This document shows positions 28,330-36,575 of a stretch of 64,000 bases of DNA, one piece after another (the first letter of the stretch is position 1; each line of letters opens with the position of its first letter). Source of the stretch: Azoarcus sp. (GTDB lineage: Bacteria; Pseudomonadota; Gammaproteobacteria; Burkholderiales; Rhodocyclaceae); the NCBI GenBank assembly GCA_030656215.1, contig JAUSOD010000018.1, forward strand, positions 1 to 64,000, given 5' to 3'. The notes beneath the pieces are model-generated. The model saw only the letters and a list, made by a program, of their open reading frames with translations. It made no database searches and was not told where the DNA came from. A program made the translations under genes and the position numbers.

Positions 28330-29637
28330 TTATTGATCGACGAGCAGCGCGTTGATTGCCTGCACGTCTTCTTCGCCCAGCGTACCGGCGGCGGCTTTCA
28401 GGCGCAGTTGGGCGAGCAGGGTATCGTATCGCGCGCGCGACAGGCGCTGCAGGGTGTCGGCCAGCTGACTCTGGGCGTTGAGCACATCGATGTTGATCCG
28501 CACACCCACCTCGTAGCCGAGCTTGTTGGCATCCAGTGCCGAGGTCGAGGAGATTCTGGCTGCTTCGAGCGCCCGTACCTGGGCCATGCCGCTGGTCACG
28601 CCGAGGTAGGACTGACGGGCCGCAAGGGCGGCGCTGCGGCGGGCGTCTTCGAGATCGGCGTCGGCCTTGAGTCTGAGCGCCGCCGCTTCCCGTGCGCGCG
28701 ACGAAACTCCACCGCCTTGGTACAGCGGTAGGTTGAGCTGTACGCCGATGGTGGTGCTCTCGCTACGGTCGAGCTGGGTCGATGGCCGATGGTTCATGCC
28801 GTGTGTGGCAACGAGGTCTACGGTGGGCAGGTGGCCTGCGCGGGCACGTTCGACCTCGCGCACGGCGATTTCCCTGTTCAGCTGCTGTGCCTGCACGCCG
28901 AGACTGTCCTGCTCGGCGGCACTTACCCACTGGGCGATGTTGTCGGGTTGCGGGCGCTGCAGTTCGACCCCCGGACGCAGCCGGGCCAGCGGCTCCGGCT
29001 CCTTGCCGATGATCTGGGCGAGCATCTGGCGGCGCACGTCGAGCTCGTTCTGTGCGGCAATCTCCTGCGCCACCGCGAGGTCGAAACGGGACTGTGCCTC
29101 ATGGACGTCGGTAATCGTTACCGTACCGACTTCGAAGCTGGTCTTGGCGATTTCGAGTTGTTCGGCCCCGGCTGCGCGCAACTGGCTGAGCGCATCTAGT
29201 GCGTCCTGCGCGTTGAGCACGTTGAAGTAGGCTTCGGAGGCGCGCAGGATGAGATCCTGTCGTGCCAGATCGTACTGGCTGCCAGCCAGCGCCGTCTGAA
29301 GTTCGCCCTGCTTGTACTGAACCCAGTTCTGCCAGCGGAACAGGGGCTGGGTGAGCTGAACGGCGTAACCATTGCTGTTGTAACGAAGATTGCTGTCGAT
29401 CCCGGTCGAGGTCCGGGCATCAACGTCGTTCCATGTCGTGTTGGCCGAGGCGCCGATGCTGGGCAACAGACCTGCCCGACCTTGCACCACGCGTTCCTGC
29501 CCGGCCTCCAGTTGGGCGCGGGCGGCCGAGAACTTCGCATCATTGGCGAGCGCATCACGGTAAACCTGCATCAGGTCGGCCCCAAACGCGCCGCTCGCAA
29601 ACAGGCTGGAAAGACATACCGCAATCACTCGCTTCAT
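28330..29637 (-). CDS. tolC: TolC-family outer membrane channel
   Basis: 435 residues with a signal peptide ending at SGAFGADL (about residue 20). The two-repeat OEP structure is seen: DALANDAKFSAARAQLE at the start of the first helical hairpin, and a second repeat near 230-420. The sequence is of the type I secretion/TolC branch (LNVLNAQSQL-like segment NIDVLNAQSQLADTL). Start ATG 29637 has GGAG about 5 bases upstream on the minus strand; longer in-frame versions would lose the signal peptide. It is last in the pcm-rhodanese-tolC operon, 17 bases after the rhodanese gene. Confidence 0.93.
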   Translation of the reverse strand: MKRVIAVCLSSLFASGAFGADLMQVYRDALANDAKFSAARAQLEAGQERVVQGRAGLLPSIGASANTTWNDVDARTSTGIDSNLRYNSNGYAVQLTQPLFRWQNWVQYKQGELQTALAGSQYDLARQDLILRASEAYFNVLNAQDALDALSQLRAAGAEQLEIAKTSFEVGTVTITDVHEAQSRFDLAVAQEIAAQNELDVRRQMLAQIIGKEPEPLARLRPGVELQRPQPDNIAQWVSAAEQDSLGVQAQQLNREIAVREVERARAGHLPTVDLVATHGMNHRPSTQLDRSESTTIGVQLNLPLYQGGGVSSRAREAAALRLKADADLEDARRSAALAARQSYLGVTSGMAQVRALEAARISSTSALDANKLGYEVGVRINIDVLNAQSQLADTLQRLSRARYDTLLAQLRLKAAAGTLGEEDVQAINALLVDQ

Positions 29638-29654
29638 CGGGTTCTCCGTGGTTC

Positions 29655-29978
29655 TCAGTACTGGGGCATCTTCGGGTCGACCCGGGCGGCCCACTCGGCG
29701 ACGCCGCCGGCAAGGTTGATCACCTTGCCGAAGCCCTGACGCTCGAGGAACATCGCCACCTGTGCGCTACGGCCACCGTGATGGCAGATCACCACGATTT
29801 CGCGCTCGGGTTCGAGCTCATTGCTGCGAGCGGGAACCGCGCCCATCGGTATGGCTTGCGAGCCCTCGATGTGACAGAGCTGGTACTCCCAGGGTTCGCG
29901 CACATCGAGCAGCAGCGGTGAGTCGCGCTGCGGGTCATTGAGCCATTCGGCGAGTTCTACGGGCGATATCTGGCGCAT
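29655..29978 (-). CDS. Single-domain rhodanese (thiosulfate sulfurtransferase-like)
   Basis: 107 residues, one rhodanese domain. The catalytic loop is CHHGGRS (Cys near residue 65), preceded by LLLDVREPWEY, which is typical of GlpE-like proteins. It moves sulfane sulfur to an acceptor that cannot be named. Its ATG lies 7 bases after the pcm stop, and 17 bases separate its stop from tolC, so it is part of one operon. This order recurs in Rhodocyclales. Confidence 0.92.
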   Translation of the reverse strand: MRQISPVELAEWLNDPQRDSPLLLDVREPWEYQLCHIEGSQAIPMGAVPARSNELEPEREIVVICHHGGRSAQVAMFLERQGFGKVINLAGGVAEWAARVDPKMPQY

Positions 29979-29985
29979 GGGGGTA

Positions 29986-30639
29986 TCAGAAGCTGAAGGT
30001 GTCGTGACGAGCCGCATTGCGCAGCATCGGCACCACGGTTTCAAAAATGTCCTCGGTGCGGAAGCGGCCTTCCGATTCGCAGCTGATCAGGCGTGCCTTC
30101 ATCACCGGCGCTTCGCCGACAAAGGCAAACAGGCGACCGCCGACCTTGAGTTGTTCGAGCAGCGACTGCGGTACGAAGGGTAACCCGCCGGAGACGACGA
30201 TCACGTCGTAAGGTGCGCGCTCGGCCCAGCCCTGTGCGGCATCGCCTTCTTCGACGATCACGTTCTCGACCCCGTTGCGGGTGAGGTTGGTGCAGGCCAG
30301 CTTGACCAGCTCGGGCTCGATGTCGATGGTGCGCACCCATTCGGTCTTGGCAGCGAGCAGGGCGGCGAAATAGCCCGAGCCGGCGCCGATTTCGAGCACC
30401 GAGTCGGAGCGATGCAGTTGCAGCGACTGCAGGATCTTGGCCTCGATTACCGGCTTGAGCATGACCTGGCCGCAGGGCAGCGGAATTTCCACGTCGGCAA
30501 AGGACAGCGAGCGGGCAGCCGCGGGAACGTATTCTTCACGCTTGACCGTCATCAGGAGGTCGAGCACACCCTGATCCAGCACCTCCCAGGGGCGGATCTG
30601 CTGCTCTACCATGTTGAAGCGCGCTTGTTCGAAATTCAT
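29986..30639 (-). CDS. pcm: Protein-L-isoaspartate O-methyltransferase-like
   Basis: 217 residues. The SAM-binding motif is LEIGAGSGYFAALLA (about residue 77), with VEQQIRPWEVLD and PLPCGQVMLKPVIEA typical of PIMT. The family methylates isoaspartyl residues in damaged proteins. The canonical PIMT QTISQP-type block reads CGQVMLKP, as in a subgroup found beside tolC, so the substrate may differ. ATG at 30637-30639 follows AGGAG. It is the first gene of the operon with rhodanese and tolC, with a palindrome 20 bases upstream of the start. Confidence 0.85.
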   Translation of the reverse strand: MNFEQARFNMVEQQIRPWEVLDQGVLDLLMTVKREEYVPAAARSLSFADVEIPLPCGQVMLKPVIEAKILQSLQLHRSDSVLEIGAGSGYFAALLAAKTEWVRTIDIEPELVKLACTNLTRNGVENVIVEEGDAAQGWAERAPYDVIVVSGGLPFVPQSLLEQLKVGGRLFAFVGEAPVMKARLISCESEGRFRTEDIFETVVPMLRNAARHDTFSF

Positions 30640-30658
30640 CAGGTACTCCTGGCGAAAT

Positions 30659-30674
30659 ATTAGCACACGCTAAT
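30659..30674. promoter_or_regulatory. Perfect inverted repeat upstream of pcm, probable MarR-type operator
   Basis: ATTAGC-ACAC-GCTAAT is a perfect 6-4-6 inverted repeat located 20 bases upstream of the pcm ATG in an AT-rich patch (30651-30715). TTAGC-spacer-GCTAA is the pattern of SlyA/MarR-family operators. The position would block transcription or early elongation of pcm-rhodanese-tolC. The regulator is not in the window. Confidence 0.55.
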
Positions 30675-30832
30675 GTATTAAGTGTTCAAACGAAAAACTT
30701 TCATATTCTAGCGTAGTTGGTGCACCGCACGCCGTGAGCGCATGAACTGGTGCGCCAGGCCCGATGTTTCGGTCCAGCACCTTTGCATGAATGACTGCGC
30801 TGTGTGGCTCTCGCCAGTGGGCTTCGTGTTGC

Positions 30833-33800
30833 TCATTGCGACCCGGCCGGTGTTATCTGCGGGGTCAGTGTCGGTGTCAGGGTCGGGGGAGTGGCGGTCG
30901 GCTTCACCCGGTACCAGGCTGCGTAAAGCGCGGGCAGGAAGAGCATGGTCAGAAGCGTGGCCACGGTCAGACCGCCCATGATCGCCACCGCCATCGGCCC
31001 GAAGAAGGCGGAGCGCGACAGCGGGATCATCGCCAGGATGGCCGCCGCTGCAGTCAGCACGATGGGGCGGAAGCGGCGCACGGTGGATTCCACGATCGCC
31101 TCCCAGGGCGCGCGCCCGGCGTTGAGGTCCTGCTGGATCTGGTCGACCAGGATCACCGAGTTGCGCATGATCATGCCCGATAGCGCGTTGGTGCCGAGCA
31201 TGGCGACGAAGCCGAAGGGTTTGTTGAACGCGAGCAGAAAGGCGGTGACGCCGATCATGCCTAGCGGTGCGGTGAGCACCACGATGAAGGTGCGCGAGAA
31301 GCTCTGCAGTTGCAGCATCAGCACGGTCAGCACCACCAGCACGAAGAGCGGTACGCCCGTGACCACCGAACTCCCGCCCTTGCCGCTTTCCTCGACCGAG
31401 CCACCCACCTCCAGCCGATAGCCCAGCGGCAGGCTGTCGCGGATCAGGTCCATCGAGCGCGCAAGCTGGCCGACCACTACCGCAGGCTGCACCGTGCCGT
31501 AGAGCGTGGCCCGGATGGTCACGGTCGGGACGCGGTTGCGACGCCAGATCACGCCTTCCTCGAAGCCGTATTCGGCGGTGGCGACCTGCGCCAGCGGCAC
31601 GCTGCGTCCACCGGCAACCGGCAGCGACAAGTCGGGCAGTAGGCCAAGATGCACCCGTTCGGACTCGCTCCCGCGCAGCACCACCGAAATGGTCTCGCTC
31701 CCTTCGCGGAACTGGGTCACCGTGGTGCCCTGGAGCGAGGTCGCAAGCAGTTGAGCGATGTCCTGGCTGGAGACGCCGAGCAGGCGCGCCTTGTCCTGGT
31801 CGATCCTGAGGCGCACGGACTTCGACGGCTCCTCCCAGTCGAGGTGGACATTGGAGAGTTGCGGATTGAGCCGCATCTCGTCGGCGACGCGGTGGGCGTG
31901 GCGGCGCATTTCGTCGATATCCTGCCCGCTCACCCGGTACTGCACCGGGAAGCCGACCGGCGGGCCGTTCTCAAGACGGTTGATCATCGCCCGCAGTGGC
32001 CACGGCTCGTTCTCGAACAGTGCGATCAGTTTGCTGCGCAGTGCCTCGCGTTCCGCGGAGCTCTTGGTCAGGATCACGAACTGGGCAAAATTGGTCTGTG
32101 CCAGTTGCTGGTCCAGTGGAAGGTAAAAGCGCGGGCTGCCGGTGCCCACCCAGGCCACGTAGTTGTCGATGCCGTCCTGTCCATCGAGATAAGCCTCGAG
32201 TCGCTTCACCGCGGCCTCGGTGGCCTGGTGGGAGGCGCCTTCGGTCAGGCGCAGATCGACCAACAGTTCCGGCCGGGTGGAGTCGGGGAAGAACTGCTGG
32301 GGGACCACGCGCACGAAAGCGACCAGCGACAGCCCGAACAGCAACACGGTAAGCCCGATCACCGTCCACCGTCGCCGCACGCAGCCCTCTACCAGCGCAC
32401 GAAAGCGCGTGTAAAAAGGCGTGTGGTAGATCGCAAACTCGTCATGCTGCTCGTGGGGGTGGGCGGCGCGCTCCGCCAGTCGCCTGCCAAGTGCGGGTGA
32501 CACGCGTGCGGCAAGACGTGCAAGCGGCGACGGGGTGCCGTTCTTCTTGCGAAAGTCCGGCAGCAGATGAAAGCCCAGGTAGGGCACGAACAGGACCGCC
32601 GCGACCCACGACACCAGCAGCGCAATCACCGTGACCTGGAAGATCGAGCGGGTGTACTCGCCCGTGGCAGAGGCCGCGGTGGCGATCGGTAGAAAGCCGG
32701 CCGCCGTCACCAGGGTGCCCGACAGCATCGGCATCGCGGTCGAGGTGTAGGCGTAGCTCGCTGCCCTGGCGCGCTCCCAGCCCTGCTCCATCTTGGTTGC
32801 CATCATCTCGACCGCGATGATGGCATCGTCCACCAGGAGGCCCAGCGCGAGGATCAGCGCCCCGAGCGAGATTTTGTGCAGGCCGATGTCGAACAGGTCC
32901 ATGAAGGTAAACGTGATCGCCAGCACTACCGGAATGATGACCAACACCACCACGCCGGTGCGCAGGCCGAGCGACAGCAGGCTGACCGCCATCACGATCA
33001 CCACCGCTTCAATCAGCACTTTGACGAACTCGCCTACCGAGTTGCGTACTGCACGTGGCTGGTCGGCCACGCGTTCGAGCCGGATCCCCACCGGCAACTG
33101 CGCTTCTATGCGCCCGATGGCGCGGTCGAGGTCGCGACCGAGGGCAACGATGTCGCCTCCGGCATGCATCGACACGCCGATCCCGAACGCGTCTTCGCCC
33201 ATGAAGCGCATGCGCTCGCCCGGCGGGTCGGCAAGGCCGCGTTTCACCTCGGCAACGTCGCCCAGCCGAAAGGCGCGCCCGCCAGCACGAATCAGGGTGT
33301 CGCGAATCGCGTCGAGATCGTCGAACTGGCCTGAGGTCCGCAGCCAGATGCGCTCGCCTGCCATTTCGAAAAAGCCGGCACCTGTCTTTGCGTTCTGTGC
33401 CGACAGCGCTTCCGCGATGTCGGCGATGTCGAGCCCGAAGGTAGCAAGCTTGGTGTTGGACAGTTCGATAAAAACCCGTTGTGCCTGTTCGCCGAAGAAG
33501 CTGACCTTGGCCACATCGGGGATGCGCAGCAACTCGTTGCGGATTGCGTCGGCGTTGCGCTTGAGTTCGGCATGCGCCACGCCTTCCCCGACCAACGCAA
33601 AGATATTGCCGTAGGTGTCGCCGAACTCGTCATTGAAGTACGGGCCTTGCACGCCCGCAGGCAGCATGCCGCGCATGTCGCCGATCTTCTTGCGCACCTG
33701 ATACCACACGTCTTCCATGTCGTGTGCAGGGGTCGAGTCCTTGGCGAGAAAGAACACCAGCGCCTCGCCCGGCTTGGAGTAGCTGCGCACGACATCGACC

Positions 33801-34048
33801 TGGGCGACCTCCTGCAACTTCTTCTCGATCTTGTCGGTGACCTGCTGTTCCATCTCGCGCGCGCTGGCACCCGGCCATTCGGCGCGCACCACCATTACCT
33901 TGAAAGTGAACGGAGGGTCTTCGGACTGGCCCAGGCGAGTGTAGGAGAACAGCCCGATCAGGGTCAGCGCAAGCAGCAGGTAAAGCACCAGCGCCGGATG
34001 CTGCAGCCCCCACGCTGAAACATTGAAGCGCGACTCTGTTGCCTTCAT
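30833..34048 (-). CDS. RND efflux transporter permease (HAE1 type)
   Basis: 1071 residues. TM1 is near 17-36, and TM4 carries the proton-relay pair in LGLLVDDAIIAVEMM. There are large periplasmic loops, and a cytoplasmic His/Glu-rich insert near residues 520-535 lies before TM7. The segment AMLGTNALSGMIMRNSVILVDQI in the second half is typical. ATG at 34046-34048 overlaps the adaptor stop by 4 bases, giving the tightly coupled order tetR, adaptor, pump. The C-terminal tail is Pro/Thr-rich (TATPPTLTPTLTP). The outer-membrane partner may be the neighbouring tolC. Confidence 0.94.
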   Translation of the reverse strand: MKATESRFNVSAWGLQHPALVLYLLLALTLIGLFSYTRLGQSEDPPFTFKVMVVRAEWPGASAREMEQQVTDKIEKKLQEVAQVDVVRSYSKPGEALVFFLAKDSTPAHDMEDVWYQVRKKIGDMRGMLPAGVQGPYFNDEFGDTYGNIFALVGEGVAHAELKRNADAIRNELLRIPDVAKVSFFGEQAQRVFIELSNTKLATFGLDIADIAEALSAQNAKTGAGFFEMAGERIWLRTSGQFDDLDAIRDTLIRAGGRAFRLGDVAEVKRGLADPPGERMRFMGEDAFGIGVSMHAGGDIVALGRDLDRAIGRIEAQLPVGIRLERVADQPRAVRNSVGEFVKVLIEAVVIVMAVSLLSLGLRTGVVVLVIIPVVLAITFTFMDLFDIGLHKISLGALILALGLLVDDAIIAVEMMATKMEQGWERARAASYAYTSTAMPMLSGTLVTAAGFLPIATAASATGEYTRSIFQVTVIALLVSWVAAVLFVPYLGFHLLPDFRKKNGTPSPLARLAARVSPALGRRLAERAAHPHEQHDEFAIYHTPFYTRFRALVEGCVRRRWTVIGLTVLLFGLSLVAFVRVVPQQFFPDSTRPELLVDLRLTEGASHQATEAAVKRLEAYLDGQDGIDNYVAWVGTGSPRFYLPLDQQLAQTNFAQFVILTKSSAEREALRSKLIALFENEPWPLRAMINRLENGPPVGFPVQYRVSGQDIDEMRRHAHRVADEMRLNPQLSNVHLDWEEPSKSVRLRIDQDKARLLGVSSQDIAQLLATSLQGTTVTQFREGSETISVVLRGSESERVHLGLLPDLSLPVAGGRSVPLAQVATAEYGFEEGVIWRRNRVPTVTIRATLYGTVQPAVVVGQLARSMDLIRDSLPLGYRLEVGGSVEESGKGGSSVVTGVPLFVLVVLTVLMLQLQSFSRTFIVVLTAPLGMIGVTAFLLAFNKPFGFVAMLGTNALSGMIMRNSVILVDQIQQDLNAGRAPWEAIVESTVRRFRPIVLTAAAAILAMIPLSRSAFFGPMAVAIMGGLTVATLLTMLFLPALYAAWYRVKPTATPPTLTPTLTPQITPAGSQ

Positions 34049-35139
34049 CGCTTCACATCCAGCGCGGGTGTGCTGCCTTCCTCGATCGCGCGCACGGTCT
34101 CGCCCGCGACCAGGCGGTGCACTCCGGCTACCACCACCTTGCTGCCTGCGGGAAGGCTTCCATGCAGCACGGCACCATCCTCGCGGAAGGTGCTGATCTC
34201 GACCGGCTGCGGAGCGACTTTGCCCGCGTCATCCACCAGCCACACAGATGCTTGTCCATTCTGTCGAGTGACGGCGCTCAGCGGCAGGATGCTGTGCGCG
34301 CTTGCGATGCCGCCAAGCGCGACGCTGGCGGTGGCACCCAGTGGGAGATCATCGCCCTCGTCGATGCTCACGCGCACCGCGTAGGTACGGGTGGCGCGGT
34401 CGGCGGCCGGCGATACCTCGCGCACCCGGCCGCTGCGGACCTGGTCCGGCGCCAGCCACAGGCGAACGGTGACAGCGGCGCCCGGCGCGGTCTGCTGCAC
34501 CCGGTTCTCCGGTACGTGCACTTGCACTTCGCGTTCGCCCGGCCGTGCCAGGCGTAGTACCGTCTGCCCGGCGGCTACCACCTGGCCGGTCTCGGCCGCG
34601 ACTGCGGTGACGACGCCGTCGCTGTCGGCCAGCAGTTCGGTGTAGGTGGCCTGGTTGCCCGCACTCGCAGCCTGTGCCCGGGCCTGACGCAGGCGCGCCT
34701 CGGCCGCCTGCATCGCGCTGCGCCGGCCGTCCACCGCCGAGGCACTGACGAAGTTCTTTGCCAGCAGTGTTTCGGTGCGTGCCAGCTCCGCCCGCGCCAG
34801 CGATGCCTCGGCCTCGGCTGCGGCAACCTGGGCGCTGGCTGCACTGGCCGCCAGTTGTGCATCCTGAGGGTCGAGACGGGCGAGCACCTGACCGCGACTG
34901 ACGCGATCGCCGGTATCCACCTTGCGCGCTATCAGTTTGCCGCCCAGCCTGAACGCAAGGTCGCTCTCGAAGCGGGCCCGGATCTCGCCGGTGTAGACTT
35001 GCATCATCGGTGCGCCGGCATCCTGTCCAATGGTGCGCACCAGCACCGCGCGGGTGACGGGGGCGGCGGCGGGTGGTGGCGAGCAGGCTGCCAGCAATAG
35101 CACCAGTGAAGGCAAAGCCAGCTTGGTCAGACGTTTCAT
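34045..35139 (-). CDS. RND efflux periplasmic adaptor lipoprotein
   Basis: 364 residues with a lipoprotein signal (LLAACSPPP, Cys near 19). The lipoyl-like motif is RKVDTGDRVSRGQVLARLD near 75, a coiled-coil hairpin spans about 95-165, and beta-barrel and membrane-proximal domains follow. Start ATG 35139 overlaps the tetR stop by 4 bases, and its own stop overlaps the pump ATG by 4. This is a MexA/AcrA-like adaptor anchored in the inner membrane. Confidence 0.93.
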   Translation of the reverse strand: MKRLTKLALPSLVLLLAACSPPPAAAPVTRAVLVRTIGQDAGAPMMQVYTGEIRARFESDLAFRLGGKLIARKVDTGDRVSRGQVLARLDPQDAQLAASAASAQVAAAEAEASLARAELARTETLLAKNFVSASAVDGRRSAMQAAEARLRQARAQAASAGNQATYTELLADSDGVVTAVAAETGQVVAAGQTVLRLARPGEREVQVHVPENRVQQTAPGAAVTVRLWLAPDQVRSGRVREVSPAADRATRTYAVRVSIDEGDDLPLGATASVALGGIASAHSILPLSAVTRQNGQASVWLVDDAGKVAPQPVEISTFREDGAVLHGSLPAGSKVVVAGVHRLVAGETVRAIEEGSTPALDVKR

Positions 35140-35798
35140 TGGGGTGCTCCGGGGAGGGAGGGTTGAACGCGGAGTCCGTTCAGTACCAGATCGATGTGGG
35201 CGTCGACGTAGGCTTGCGGATCGATTCCGTTGCCGCAGCATGCAGCGAACGAGTTGCGCCAGTTCGCGAGGTGGATCAGGGGCGCGATCAAGAGGGTGCC
35301 GATCAGCGCCGGGTCGACCGGACGGAAAATGCCTTGATCGATGCCGCGCTGGACGGCTGTGCGCAGCAGCGCGAGCCCGCGCTGGATCACGACCTCGTCG
35401 TAGTAGCGTGCAACTTCGGGAAAGTTGCCGGCCTCGGACATCATCAGCTTCGGGATGCCGCCGAGCTCGGTGCTGCCAATGCGATCCCACCAGCTTTGCA
35501 GAAAAATGCGCAACAGGGTGACAGGGTCGTCGGCCTGTTCGGCGAGCATCGCCTCGCCCGCCTCGATGGCGGGCACCACGCCTTCGCGAATCACCGCCTT
35601 GAATAAGGCTTCCTTGCTGTCGAAGTAGAGGTAGAGGGTGCCCTTGGAAACACCCGCCCGCGCTGCGACTTCGTCCAGGCGAGTGGCGGCAAAACCCTTT
35701 TCGACAAACAGTGCCAGCGCAGCGTCAGTCAGCTCCTGGGGCCGTGCTTCCTTGCGCCGGCGGCGCGCGGTGGTCGGCTCAGCGGGCATCTTCGGCAT
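35136..35798 (-). CDS. TetR-family transcriptional regulator of the efflux operon
   Basis: About 220 residues. The helix-turn-helix is seen in FAATRLDEVAARAGVSKGTLYLYFDSKEAL split across about residues 40-65 (key: RAGVSKGTLY). The C-terminal ligand domain has WWDRIGSTELGGIPKL. The start is uncertain: ATG 35798 is chosen, ATG 35789 and GTG 35822 are in frame, and none has a clear ribosome site. It is first in its operon and overlaps the adaptor gene, so it probably represses itself and the pump through the palindrome at 35893-35926. Confidence 0.88.
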   Translation of the reverse strand: MPKMPAEPTTARRRRKEARPQELTDAALALFVEKGFAATRLDEVAARAGVSKGTLYLYFDSKEALFKAVIREGVVPAIEAGEAMLAEQADDPVTLLRIFLQSWWDRIGSTELGGIPKLMMSEAGNFPEVARYYDEVVIQRGLALLRTAVQRGIDQGIFRPVDPALIGTLLIAPLIHLANWRNSFAACCGNGIDPQAYVDAHIDLVLNGLRVQPSLPGAPQ

Positions 35799-35892
35799 CG
35801 CTGCGGGTTGAGGCGATGACACATTCCGATTCGCGCTGCGCTGCTGCCTGTTCTGGCAGGCAAAGACCGACTGGAGAATTCATCCTGGTTCG

Positions 35893-35926
35893 CTTTAATT
35901 AGTAACTGACTGGTTAGTCATTAAAG
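35893..35926. promoter_or_regulatory. Overlapping palindromes upstream of tetR, probable operator
   Basis: A 34-base imperfect palindrome (12 of 17 pairs match, outer arms CTTTAAT and ATTAAAG) overlaps a perfect shorter one at 35907-35920, TGACT-GGTT-AGTCA. It lies 95-130 bases upstream of tetR in AT-rich DNA, in the 159-base gap between tetR and the small lipoprotein gene. TGACT-type half sites with short spacers are common for TetR repressors. Confidence 0.55.
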
Positions 35927-35957
35927 GCGAGTGAAGTGAATCCCGCAAGTTAATTTT

Positions 35958-36404
35958 TCACTGCGCTTTCTTCATGGCCTGTAGGGGCATTTCGCCGTAA
36001 CCGCACGCCGTCCAGACGGGAAGTGCCTTGCTGATCATGCGCACCGGCTCGGGCTCTTCGGCCTGATCTGCAGACCCTGATTGCCACTGTCGAACCACCC
36101 TCAAGCTGCGTGCGTCGATCACCATGCCGCTGCGCGCGCTCCACAGCCACAGGCGGTTTCCAGTCGCATCCAGTGCCATCGTGGTGGGGCAGAATGCGGC
36201 GGGCAGGGCCACCGTGCCCAGTGGTGTGATGCCACCGCGGATCGAAAACACCTCGAGCCTGGCGCGTGTGGCATCGAGACGAAAGATCGCTTGCCGTTCC
36301 GGCCACAGGAGTTCGACCGGGCTATCGGTCTGCACTTCGCCGCAGCCCGTCAGCAGTGCGGCACTCAGCAGCAGGGGGAGCAGGTATGAGCGCTTCTGGT
36401 ACAT
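35958..36404 (-). CDS. Small lipoprotein of unknown function
   Basis: 148 residues with a lipoprotein signal (ALLTGCGEV, Cys near 21). The rest contains a repeat-like WD/beta-propeller-type segment (ATRARLEVFSIRGG and ATGNRLWLWSARSG), suggesting one or two blades rather than a full propeller, and ends with a motif containing two spaced cysteines. I do not recognise a named family. Start ATG 36404 has GGAG about 5 bases upstream. Divergent from the MocR gene over 171 bases. Confidence 0.65.
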   Translation of the reverse strand: MYQKRSYLLPLLLSAALLTGCGEVQTDSPVELLWPERQAIFRLDATRARLEVFSIRGGITPLGTVALPAAFCPTTMALDATGNRLWLWSARSGMVIDARSLRVVRQWQSGSADQAEEPEPVRMISKALPVWTACGYGEMPLQAMKKAQ

Positions 36405-36575
36405 GTCGGGCTCCTTGACAATGGTCCATCGTCAGCCAGACACTACCGGACACTTGATCAATTGCCACGGACGCTTTGAGTGGTCGAGCACTGAATCGTA
36501 CCGGTCGAACAGGCGGTACGGAGTCATGCAGTACGGGTTCATGTCCATGGGCCGGGTCCGGGAGGGAGATGCGTA

